Assembly (NCBI GenBank): GCA_045660825.1
Contig: JAZREN010000045.1
Coordinates: 1 to 64,000 of the forward strand
Length of the DNA stretch: 64,000 nucleotides
Reading direction: 5' to 3'
Origin: HGM04593 sp045660825
GTDB taxonomy: Bacteria; Bacteroidota; Bacteroidia; Bacteroidales; Bacteroidaceae
Below the pieces are notes generated by a model. That model was not told the origin of the DNA, searched no databases, and saw only the letters and a list, made by a program, of their open reading frames with translations. The translations under genes and the position numbers were made by a program. Shown here in pieces: positions 23,872 to 31,094 of this stretch; position 1 is the first letter of the stretch; each line of letters opens with the position of its first letter.

Positions 23872-25743
23872 GTGACATTTGAGTATGATATATTGGTTAT
23901 AGGTGCCGGCCATGCTGGATGCGAGGCTGCGGCAGCTGCGGCAAATCTTGGAAAGAAGACTTGCCTTATGACTATTGACATGAATAAGATTGCTCAAATG
24001 AGCTGCAATCCTGCCATTGGTGGAATTGCAAAGGGGCAGATTGTGAGGGAAATTGACGCATTGGGTGGTTACACCGGTATTGTTGCCGATAAGGCTTCGA
24101 TACAGTTCCGTATGCTCAACCGTTCTAAAGGACCTGCAATGTGGAGCCCGCGCGCCCAGTGTGATAGAATGAAATTTAGCCAATATTGGCGAGAAATTCT
24201 TGAGAACATACCATGTCTTGATATGTGGCAGGATATTGCCACAGAACTTATTGTTGAAGAGGGTAAGGTGACAGGGGTAAAAACACAGTTGGGTGCTAAT
24301 TTCAAGGCAAAGGCTGTGATCATAACAGCCGGTACATTCCTCAATGGTTTGATGCACATAGGTAAGGTGCAGATAGAAGGTGGTCGTGTTGCCGAGCCTG
24401 CTGCAAAAGGATTGACCGAGAGTATCACAAAATTGGGTATAACATCAGGTCGAATGAAGACTGGAACACCGGTTCGTCTTGATAAGCGTTCAATAAATCT
24501 TCAATTGGTTGATATTCAAGATGGTGATAATGATTTTCACCGTTTTTCATACAGTGACACCAAGCGAGAATTGAAGCAGTTGCCTTGTTGGGGGTGTTAT
24601 ACAAACCCCGATGTGCACAAGATTTTGCGCGACAGCCTTGACGACTCACCTCTTTATAATGGACAGATACAAAGTATTGGTCCGCGCTACTGCCCAAGTA
24701 TAGAAACAAAGATAGTAACCTTTGCCGAGCGTGACCGCCATCTTCTTTTCCTTGAGCCCGAGGGTGAGGCAACACAGGAGATTTATGTAAACGGTTTCTC
24801 TTCGTCGCTTCCAATGGAAGCACAGCTCACTGCACTGCGTAAGATACCGGCACTTGAAAATGCTGTTGCTTATCGTCCGGGTTATGCTATTGAATATGAC
24901 TATTTCGACCCTACACAATTGAAACATACACTTGAGTCAAAGATTGTCGAAGGATTGTATTTTGCAGGCCAGGTAAATGGCACTACCGGTTACGAAGAGG
25001 CTGCCGGTCAAGGTTTGGTTGCCGGTATAAATGCAGCTTTGAAAATTGATTCAAAAGATGATTTTGTATTGCGTCGTGATGAGGCGTATATTGGTGTGCT
25101 CATTGATGACCTGGTGACTAAAGGAGTTGATGAACCTTACCGTATGTTCACATCAAGAGCGGAGTACAGAATCCTGTTGCGTTCCGATAATGCGGACATG
25201 CGCCTTACTGCAAAGGCGCATTCTATTGGACTGGCAAGTGATGAAAGATACAGTAAGTTGTGTAATAAAAAAGAGCAGATTGTAAAGTTGACAGAATTTA
25301 TCTGTAATTTCTCTATTAAGGCCGATTTGATAAATAAAGGACTTGAAGAACTTGGTACTACCCCACTCGTTCGTGGATGCAAACTTGTCTCTTTGATTGA
25401 ACGTCCACAAATAACAATAGAGTCCATAGCCAATTATATACTACCTCTAAAACGTGAGCTTGAAAAATTGGGTGACGAGCGTGAAGAGATTGTTGAGGCT
25501 ACTGAAATTGAAATAAAGTATAAAGGGTATATTGACCGTGAACGTGAACTTGCCGAGCGTATGATACGTTTGGAGAATATACGTATTAAAGACAAATTTG
25601 ATTATAATAGTATAGAGTCACTATCTACCGAGGCACGACAAAAACTTACGGCTATCAATCCCGAGACACTTGCACAAGCAAGTCGTATACCGGGTGTGTC
25701 GCCAAGTGATGTGAATGTATTGCTTGTACTTATGCGAAAATAA
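23872..25743 (+). CDS. mnmG: tRNA uridine-5-carboxymethylaminomethyl(34) synthesis enzyme MnmG
   Basis: The 623-residue protein uses a GTG start, chosen because it gives the family N terminus (TFEYDILVIGAGHAGCEAA, an FAD-binding dinucleotide fold). Further hallmarks are PAIGGIAKGQIVREIDALGG, GPAMWSPRAQCDR, the NAD(P)-site region PRYCPSIETK and YFAGQVNGTTGYEEAAGQG. With MnmE it modifies the wobble uridine of several tRNAs. The old name gidA reflects its common place next to the replication origin. The gene heads the operon mnmG-apt-uvrC-dtd-mazG-like-deoC. Confidence 0.97.
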   Translation: MTFEYDILVIGAGHAGCEAAAAAANLGKKTCLMTIDMNKIAQMSCNPAIGGIAKGQIVREIDALGGYTGIVADKASIQFRMLNRSKGPAMWSPRAQCDRMKFSQYWREILENIPCLDMWQDIATELIVEEGKVTGVKTQLGANFKAKAVIITAGTFLNGLMHIGKVQIEGGRVAEPAAKGLTESITKLGITSGRMKTGTPVRLDKRSINLQLVDIQDGDNDFHRFSYSDTKRELKQLPCWGCYTNPDVHKILRDSLDDSPLYNGQIQSIGPRYCPSIETKIVTFAERDRHLLFLEPEGEATQEIYVNGFSSSLPMEAQLTALRKIPALENAVAYRPGYAIEYDYFDPTQLKHTLESKIVEGLYFAGQVNGTTGYEEAAGQGLVAGINAALKIDSKDDFVLRRDEAYIGVLIDDLVTKGVDEPYRMFTSRAEYRILLRSDNADMRLTAKAHSIGLASDERYSKLCNKKEQIVKLTEFICNFSIKADLINKGLEELGTTPLVRGCKLVSLIERPQITIESIANYILPLKRELEKLGDEREEIVEATEIEIKYKGYIDRERELAERMIRLENIRIKDKFDYNSIESLSTEARQKLTAINPETLAQASRIPGVSPSDVNVLLVLMRK

Positions 25744-25745
25744 AC

Positions 25746-25767
25746 AATTGTTCCACGTGGAACAATT
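25746..25767. other. parS centromere-like site
   Basis: A perfect 22-bp palindrome 3 bp after the mnmG stop contains TGTTCCACGTGGAACA (25749-25764), which equals the well-known parS variant bound by ParB/Spo0J; it differs from the Bacillus consensus at two positions only. parS sites cluster near oriC in most bacteria, in line with the candidate origin 3.2 kb to the left. The palindrome is followed by ATTATATAAAA and has no long T-run right after it, so it is a poor terminator. Confidence 0.75.
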
Positions 25768-25805
25768 ATATAAAATAACAACTGGAACTTTTAAAATATG
25801 ACCAT

Positions 25806-26339
25806 ATGAATAAGGAACTATTACTTGAAAATTTAAGAAACATCCCCGATTTTCCAATCCCGGGAATACAGTTTAAAGATGTGACATCACTCTTTAAGAA
25901 ACCGGAATGTTTGCGTGAAATGGATAATGCATTGTACGAATTGTATAAGGATAAGGGTATCACAAAGATTGTCGGTATTGAATCGAGAGGTTTTGTTATG
26001 GCATCGTCACTTGCTGTTAAACTGAATGCGGGTTTTGTACCAATCCGTAAGCCTGGTAAACTTCCTGCCGAGACTATCAGTGAAACATATGGCAAAGAGT
26101 ATGGTAAAGATACAATAGAGATACATAAGGATGCTATATGTGAAGATGATGTAGTACTTATTCACGACGATCTTCTTGCTACAGGTGGAACAATGCTCGC
26201 TGCATACCATCTTGTTCAAAAATTGAATCCAAAGAAAGTTTATATTAACTTTATAATTGAACTCGAAGGTTTGAAGGGAAGAAATATATTCCCATCTGAT
26301 GCAGAAATTGATTGTCTGCTAACTCTGGAGGGTAAATAA
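25806..26339 (+). CDS. apt: Adenine phosphoribosyltransferase
   Basis: The 177-residue protein has the type I PRTase layout: IPDFPIPGIQFKDVTSLF at the N terminus, GIESRGFVMAS, the flexible loop RKPGKLPAETISETYGKEYG, and the PRPP-binding motif VVLIHDDLLATGGTML. It recycles adenine to AMP in the cytoplasm. It lies after the parS-like palindrome and its stop codon shares one base with the uvrC start (TAATG). Confidence 0.97.
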   Translation: MNKELLLENLRNIPDFPIPGIQFKDVTSLFKKPECLREMDNALYELYKDKGITKIVGIESRGFVMASSLAVKLNAGFVPIRKPGKLPAETISETYGKEYGKDTIEIHKDAICEDDVVLIHDDLLATGGTMLAAYHLVQKLNPKKVYINFIIELEGLKGRNIFPSDAEIDCLLTLEGK

Positions 26340-28156
26340 TGAAAAAAGAGGATAGGGATAAAAAGGATGAGTATCTTAAAGGTATAGTCTTGAACTTGCC
26401 CGACTCTCCCGGTTGTTATCAATATCTTGATGATAATGGCAACATTATTTATGTAGGTAAGGCCAAGAACCTGAAACGTCGCGTATCCTCTTATTTCAAT
26501 AAAGAACAACAGAGCCTGAAGACAAAGCTACTTGTTGCAAAGATTGCCGACATAAAATATGTCGTTGTAAATAGCGAGGCTGATGCGTTGCTTCTTGAGA
26601 ATAATCTCATCAAGCAGCATAAGCCTCGTTATAATGTTTTATTGAAGGACGACAAGACATATCCTTCAATTTGTATAACGAATGAGTTTTTTCCAAAACT
26701 TTTCAAGACACGAAGAATTGAAAAAGGAAAAGGTCGTTTCTTTGGTCCTTATACCAACGCAGGTGCCTTGCATGCATTGCTTGAGCTTATAAAGAAACTG
26801 TATCCACTGCGTACTTGTAATTATAATATCACACCTGAAACTGTGAGACAAGGTAAATTCAAACCATGTCTTGAGTATCAGATAAAGAATTGTCCGGCTC
26901 CATGTGTGGGTAAAATATCGGCTGATGAGTATTGTAAAATGATAAGTGAGATAACATCTATATTAAAGGGTGATATCAAGGTTTTACAGGAAAATCTGCT
27001 CGCTGAAATGGCCGAAAAAGCATCTTTGTTGGATTTTGAAGCAGCACAGGAAATAAAAGAAAAATATAAGCTGATAGAGAACTTCAGGTTAAGGAGTGAG
27101 GTTGTTAGTTCATCAATGACAAACCTTGATGTTTTCTCTATTGAAAGCGATGAAAAGAATGCTTTTGTCAATTTCTTGCATATTAAAAATGGCTGTATAA
27201 CCCAGGCTTTTACTATTGAATATTCGAAAAAACTCGATGAAAGCGATGAAGAATTGATTTCAATGGGTATAGTGGAATTGAGGGAACGATTCAATAGTAA
27301 TGCAAAAGAAATAATACTTCCTTTCATTGTAGACCTTCCGATAGAAGGTGTTACTGTTACTGTACCGCAAAAAGGTGAAAAAGCAAGGTTGCTTGCCTTG
27401 TCGAAACTGAATGTTAAACAGTACAGGGCCGACCGCATGAAACAGGATGACAAACTCAATCCTGAGCAGAAGACAACCCGTTTGATGAAGGAGGTTCAAG
27501 AGGCTCTTGGACTTGAAAAATTACCCGTAGTAATCGAGTGTTTCGATAATTCAAATACACAGGGAAATGATGCTGTTGCAGCCTGTGTTGTATTCCGTAA
27601 ACTCAAGCCAAGTAAAAAGGATTACAGGAAATATAATATAAAAACAGTTGTCGGCCCCGATGATTATGCTTCCATGCGTGAGGTTACGGAACGTCGATAT
27701 ACTCGAATTGTTGAAGAGGGAGGTGAATTGCCAAGCCTTATATTTGCCGATGGTGGTAAAGGTCAGGTTGAGGCAATACGCAGTATTACGCGCGACAAGC
27801 TTGGTCTTGATATCCCTGTGTTGGGATTGGTAAAGAACAGTAAACACAAGACATCGGAGGTTATAACAGCTAATGGTGAGGTTATAGGTTTGAAGCAGGG
27901 TACAATACTGTTCCGTCTTCTCTCTCAGATACAGGACGAGGTACACCGTTTTGCCATCACATTCCACCGCGACAAGCGTAGTAAGCGCCAGATATCATCA
28001 GAACTGGATAATATAAAGGGTATTGGTGAAAAGACAAAACAACAGCTTTTGAGTCATTTCAAGAGTGTCAAACGCATAAAGGAAGCTTCCGTCGAGGAGC
28101 TTGTAGCTGTGGTTGGTAAATCCAAAGCTGAAATAATATCCAAAGCCTTTAAATGA
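26339..28156 (+). CDS. uvrC: Excinuclease ABC subunit C
   Basis: The 605-residue nuclease contains an N-terminal GIY-YIG domain (PGCYQYLDDNGNIIYVGKAK, catalytic Tyr and Arg in KNLKRRVSSYF), a Cys-rich region NCPAPCVGKIS, a UVR motif near residues 200-235 (LLDFEAAQEIKEKYKLIE), the RNase H-like endonuclease domain (ECFDNSNTQG, PSLIFADGGKGQV) and C-terminal helix-hairpin-helix pairs (IKGIGEKTKQQLLSHF). It makes both incisions in nucleotide excision repair together with UvrB. Translation is coupled to apt. Confidence 0.97.
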   Translation: MKKEDRDKKDEYLKGIVLNLPDSPGCYQYLDDNGNIIYVGKAKNLKRRVSSYFNKEQQSLKTKLLVAKIADIKYVVVNSEADALLLENNLIKQHKPRYNVLLKDDKTYPSICITNEFFPKLFKTRRIEKGKGRFFGPYTNAGALHALLELIKKLYPLRTCNYNITPETVRQGKFKPCLEYQIKNCPAPCVGKISADEYCKMISEITSILKGDIKVLQENLLAEMAEKASLLDFEAAQEIKEKYKLIENFRLRSEVVSSSMTNLDVFSIESDEKNAFVNFLHIKNGCITQAFTIEYSKKLDESDEELISMGIVELRERFNSNAKEIILPFIVDLPIEGVTVTVPQKGEKARLLALSKLNVKQYRADRMKQDDKLNPEQKTTRLMKEVQEALGLEKLPVVIECFDNSNTQGNDAVAACVVFRKLKPSKKDYRKYNIKTVVGPDDYASMREVTERRYTRIVEEGGELPSLIFADGGKGQVEAIRSITRDKLGLDIPVLGLVKNSKHKTSEVITANGEVIGLKQGTILFRLLSQIQDEVHRFAITFHRDKRSKRQISSELDNIKGIGEKTKQQLLSHFKSVKRIKEASVEELVAVVGKSKAEIISKAFK

Positions 28157-28211
28157 TAACTCTTTTTTGTGTATATTCGCAATTATAAAGTGAAAACAAC
28201 CAATTTAAGCA

Positions 28212-28664
28212 ATGAGAGTACTTATACAAAGGGTAAAAGAGGCGTCAGTAACAGTTGATAGTGAGGTTATATCTTTGATACACAATGGTTTATTGGTTTT
28301 TGTGGGTATAACAGACGAAGATAATCGTGAAGATATTCTGTGGCTTACAAAAAAGATAGCCAATATACGCCTTTTTGACGATGAAAACGGAGTGATGAAC
28401 CTTTCTGTGATGGAAGCCGGTGGTGATATACTTGCTGTAAGCCAATTTACTCTTATGGCATCAACCAAAAAGGGAAACCGCCCGTCATATATCAAGGCTG
28501 CAAAACCCGATATATCGGTACCGTTATATGAAGAGTTCTGCAGTGAAATGGAACTTGCAGTAAACAAACCTATACAACGTGGTGTTTTTGGAGCAGACAT
28601 GAAGGTGAGATTGCTTAATGATGGCCCTGTGACAATATTCATTGATTCAAAGAATAGAGAGTAG
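28212..28664 (+). CDS. dtd: D-aminoacyl-tRNA deacylase
   Basis: The 150-residue protein begins MRVLIQRVKEASVTVD and carries the two conserved motifs of the family: SQFTLMASTKKGNRPSY and, at the C terminus, NDGPVTIFIDS with the cross-subunit Gly-Pro. It removes D-amino acids and glycine wrongly attached to tRNA. A weak promoter-like TATATTCG lies in the 55-bp gap after uvrC, but the gene is probably part of the mnmG operon. Confidence 0.96.
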   Translation: MRVLIQRVKEASVTVDSEVISLIHNGLLVFVGITDEDNREDILWLTKKIANIRLFDDENGVMNLSVMEAGGDILAVSQFTLMASTKKGNRPSYIKAAKPDISVPLYEEFCSEMELAVNKPIQRGVFGADMKVRLLNDGPVTIFIDSKNRE

Positions 28665-28666
28665 AT

Positions 28667-28999
28667 ATGACAATAAAGGAAGCACAGCAGCGCGTTGATG
28701 CATGGATAAAGGAGTATGGCGTGCGCTATTTCAATGAACTGACAAATACAGCCATTCTTGCCGAGGAGGTAGGTGAAGTGGCGCGTATAATGGCACGCAA
28801 GTATGGTGAGCAGTCATTCAAGGAAGGTGATAAAAGTGACCTTGGCGATGAACTGGCCGATGTGCTTTGGGTGCTCATTTGCATAGCTAACCAGACTGGT
28901 ATAGATTTGTCGGCAGCGCTTGAAAAAAACTTCGATAAAAAGACTAAAAGAGATAATAAAAGACATATAAATAATCCAAAATTAGACCCAAATGAGTGA
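28667..28999 (+). CDS. MazG-like nucleotide pyrophosphohydrolase
   Basis: The 110-residue all-helical protein has the metal-binding signature of the MazG/dUTPase-2 superfamily: ILAEEVGEVAR (ExxE) and GDELADVLWVLICIAN (ExxD). It probably hydrolyses a non-canonical nucleoside triphosphate to the monophosphate. It starts 2 bp after dtd and its end overlaps deoC by 8 bp, so translation is coupled. The exact substrate is not predictable. Confidence 0.88.
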   Translation: MTIKEAQQRVDAWIKEYGVRYFNELTNTAILAEEVGEVARIMARKYGEQSFKEGDKSDLGDELADVLWVLICIANQTGIDLSAALEKNFDKKTKRDNKRHINNPKLDPNE

Positions 29000-29927
29000 A
29001 ATGAACAATTGTGGTTGTGGTGATCATCTCCACCATGCCGATGAAGAAAGCAAGTATGACTTTGTCATAAGTGAGTACTGCCAGTCGATGAGCGATGAGG
29101 AGGTTGCAGCAAATGTAAAGAAACTTATCGAAGAAAAAGTTGAAAAGAATAATACTCTTGAGGTAAAGAAACTGCTTTTCAACTGTATTGACCTCACCAC
29201 TCTCAAGTGTACAGACAGTGAGGAGAGTGTAATGGCATTCACAGAAAAGGTAAATGATTTTGATGACAAATACCCCGATTTGAAGAACGTTGCAGCCATT
29301 TGTGTTTATCCTAACTTTGCGAAGATTGTCAATGATACATTGCAGGTAGAGAATGTCGGCATTGCATGCGTTTCGGGTGGTTTTCCATCTTCACAGACAT
29401 TCCAGGAGATTAAGGTTGCCGAGACAGCCATGGCAATACATGACGGTGCAACAGAGATTGACATTGTATTGAGTGTTGGCAAGTTTCTCAGTGGTGACTA
29501 CGAGGGAGTATGTGATGAAATCCAGGAACTCAAGAGTGTTTGTGGCGAGAAACATCTGAAAGTTATTCTTGAGACAGGTGCGCTCGCTACAGCCGAGAAT
29601 ATTAAAAAAGCATCGATTCTATCGATTTATTCAGGTGCCGATTTCATCAAGACATCTACCGGTAAGGAGTCACCTGCAGCAACACCTGAGGCTGCATATG
29701 TAATGTGCCAGACTATAAAGGAATATTACCAGAAGACTGGTCGCAAAATTGGTTTCAAGCCTGCCGGCGGAATCAACACAGTGCACGATGCACTTGTATA
29801 TTACACTATAGTCAAAGAGTTGCTTGGTGAGGAGTGGTTGAACAATGAGTTGTTCCGTTTGGGAACAAGCCGCCTTGCAAACCTCTGCTTGAGTGAGATT
29901 GTTGGCGAAGAGGTTAAATTCTTCTGA
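28992..29927 (+). CDS. deoC: Deoxyribose-phosphate aldolase
   Basis: The 311-residue protein is a TIM-barrel class I aldolase. The Schiff-base lysine lies in FIKTSTGKES and the second active-site lysine in GFKPAGGINT; LKVILETGAL is also conserved. It splits deoxyribose 5-phosphate into glyceraldehyde 3-phosphate and acetaldehyde in nucleoside catabolism. It is about 50 residues longer than E. coli DeoC, mainly through an N-terminal extension that opens with a Cys/His-rich CGCGDHLHHAD segment. A later ATG (codon 4) is possible but does not remove the extension. A strong bidirectional terminator follows. Confidence 0.95.
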   Translation: MSEMNNCGCGDHLHHADEESKYDFVISEYCQSMSDEEVAANVKKLIEEKVEKNNTLEVKKLLFNCIDLTTLKCTDSEESVMAFTEKVNDFDDKYPDLKNVAAICVYPNFAKIVNDTLQVENVGIACVSGGFPSSQTFQEIKVAETAMAIHDGATEIDIVLSVGKFLSGDYEGVCDEIQELKSVCGEKHLKVILETGALATAENIKKASILSIYSGADFIKTSTGKESPAATPEAAYVMCQTIKEYYQKTGRKIGFKPAGGINTVHDALVYYTIVKELLGEEWLNNELFRLGTSRLANLCLSEIVGEEVKFF

Positions 29928-29940
29928 TACCAGGGTATAT

Positions 29941-29985
29941 AACAAATGAAAATGTCCCGACAAAATCGGGACATTTTCATTTGTT
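29941..29985. terminator. 20-bp perfect-stem bidirectional terminator
   Basis: Arms at 29941-29960 and 29966-29985 around the loop CAAAA; the stem contains AATGTCCCGA/TCGGGACATT and ends T-rich on both strands. It separates the converging deoC and polyprenyl synthase genes. Confidence 0.9.
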
Positions 29986-29995
29986 GTTTATTATA

Positions 29996-30970
29996 TCATT
30001 TCTCTCTTGAAATCACATAGTCTATGTAAGCGATAAGTGCATTGCGGTACTCCTCTTCAATATCTTCCGGGATAGATTCTATAGCCAATTTGCGGTAGTG
30101 CTCTATCTGCTTGTTTGTGTAGTCTATTCCACCCTCGTTCTTTGATATCTCAATCAATGTTTCTATCTCCTTTTCATCGAGATATATTCCTTTTGAAATC
30201 TTTTCACGTATCGGCTGTAGAAGAGGGTTTGAACTTGTGCGCAGTACATACAATGCAGGCAATGTTATTTTACCCTCGCTCATGTCGCTACCCGTAGGCT
30301 TTCCAATATCGTTGCTATAGTAGTCGAATATATCGTCCTTCATCTGGAAACAGAGTCCGGCAAATTTTGCGTAGTTGCTGAACTTTTCAACATATTCCTG
30401 CTTGCCACCGGCTGTGTATACAGCGCAAGCCGCGCAGCATACAAAGAGTGAAGCTGTCTTGTAATATATTACTTTCAAGTAATTATCTTCGCTATATGTG
30501 CCGTTCTGCTGCAGTTCAACCTGCATCACTTCACCATTCGGCAGGTCGCGTCCCATAATTGATATGGCATCAATGACGCGTATGTCACCGGTCTTTGCTG
30601 TGCAGTTGAGTGCCATGGAGAACATGTAGTCACCGGTGAGCACAGCTACATTGTTGTTGAAACGTGTGTTGAGTGATGGGCGCCCACGACGTTTGTCACT
30701 CTCGTCAATGACATCATCGTGTAGCAAGCTTGCCGTGTGCAACATCTCTACAGCTGCCGCTGCCGAATATGATTTATCATTGATATTACCGATACTTTTT
30801 GCTATCAACAATAAAAGAAGAGGACGCATCATTTTTCCGGTCGACTCACCAATGAATGACAAAGCGTCATTCATGAGCATGACATCACTCTTCAACAAAG
30901 AGTTGAAATAGCCGTTAAAATCAGCTATTTCCTGCTCTATAGGTTTTTTTATTGTTGACATTAGATCCAT
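29996..30970 (-). CDS. Trans-polyprenyl diphosphate synthase (octaprenyl-type)
   Basis: The start at 30970 (MDLMSTIKKPIEQEIADF) gives 324 residues; three codons on, another ATG is possible, and the upstream frame to 31042 runs through a promoter. Both aspartate-rich motifs are present: LLHDDVIDESDKRRG (first) and CFQMKDDIFDYYSN (second), as well as GKMMRPLLLLL and the KTASLF region. It condenses isopentenyl diphosphate with allylic diphosphates to make the long side chain of menaquinone or a similar lipid. Chain length cannot be predicted reliably. The divergent polA gene starts 124 bp away. Confidence 0.9.
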   Translation of the reverse strand: MDLMSTIKKPIEQEIADFNGYFNSLLKSDVMLMNDALSFIGESTGKMMRPLLLLLIAKSIGNINDKSYSAAAAVEMLHTASLLHDDVIDESDKRRGRPSLNTRFNNNVAVLTGDYMFSMALNCTAKTGDIRVIDAISIMGRDLPNGEVMQVELQQNGTYSEDNYLKVIYYKTASLFVCCAACAVYTAGGKQEYVEKFSNYAKFAGLCFQMKDDIFDYYSNDIGKPTGSDMSEGKITLPALYVLRTSSNPLLQPIREKISKGIYLDEKEIETLIEISKNEGGIDYTNKQIEHYRKLAIESIPEDIEEEYRNALIAYIDYVISREK

Positions 30971-31022
30971 AACGGAAAAGTATACTGATGTTTGAATATA
31001 GACTTTAAACACTGTTTGATTG

Positions 31023-31030
31023 CAAAAGTA
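31023..31030 (-). promoter_or_regulatory. -7 element of the polyprenyl synthase gene
   Basis: TACTTTTG on the minus strand matches TAnnTTTG; a TTTG lies about 22 bp upstream. Its place decides for the start at 30970. Confidence 0.45.
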
Positions 31031-31094
31031 ATAAAAAAGCAAACGAAAGTGGCAAAAAATATGTATTTTTACGGACAGTTAATCTAATTTCAAA

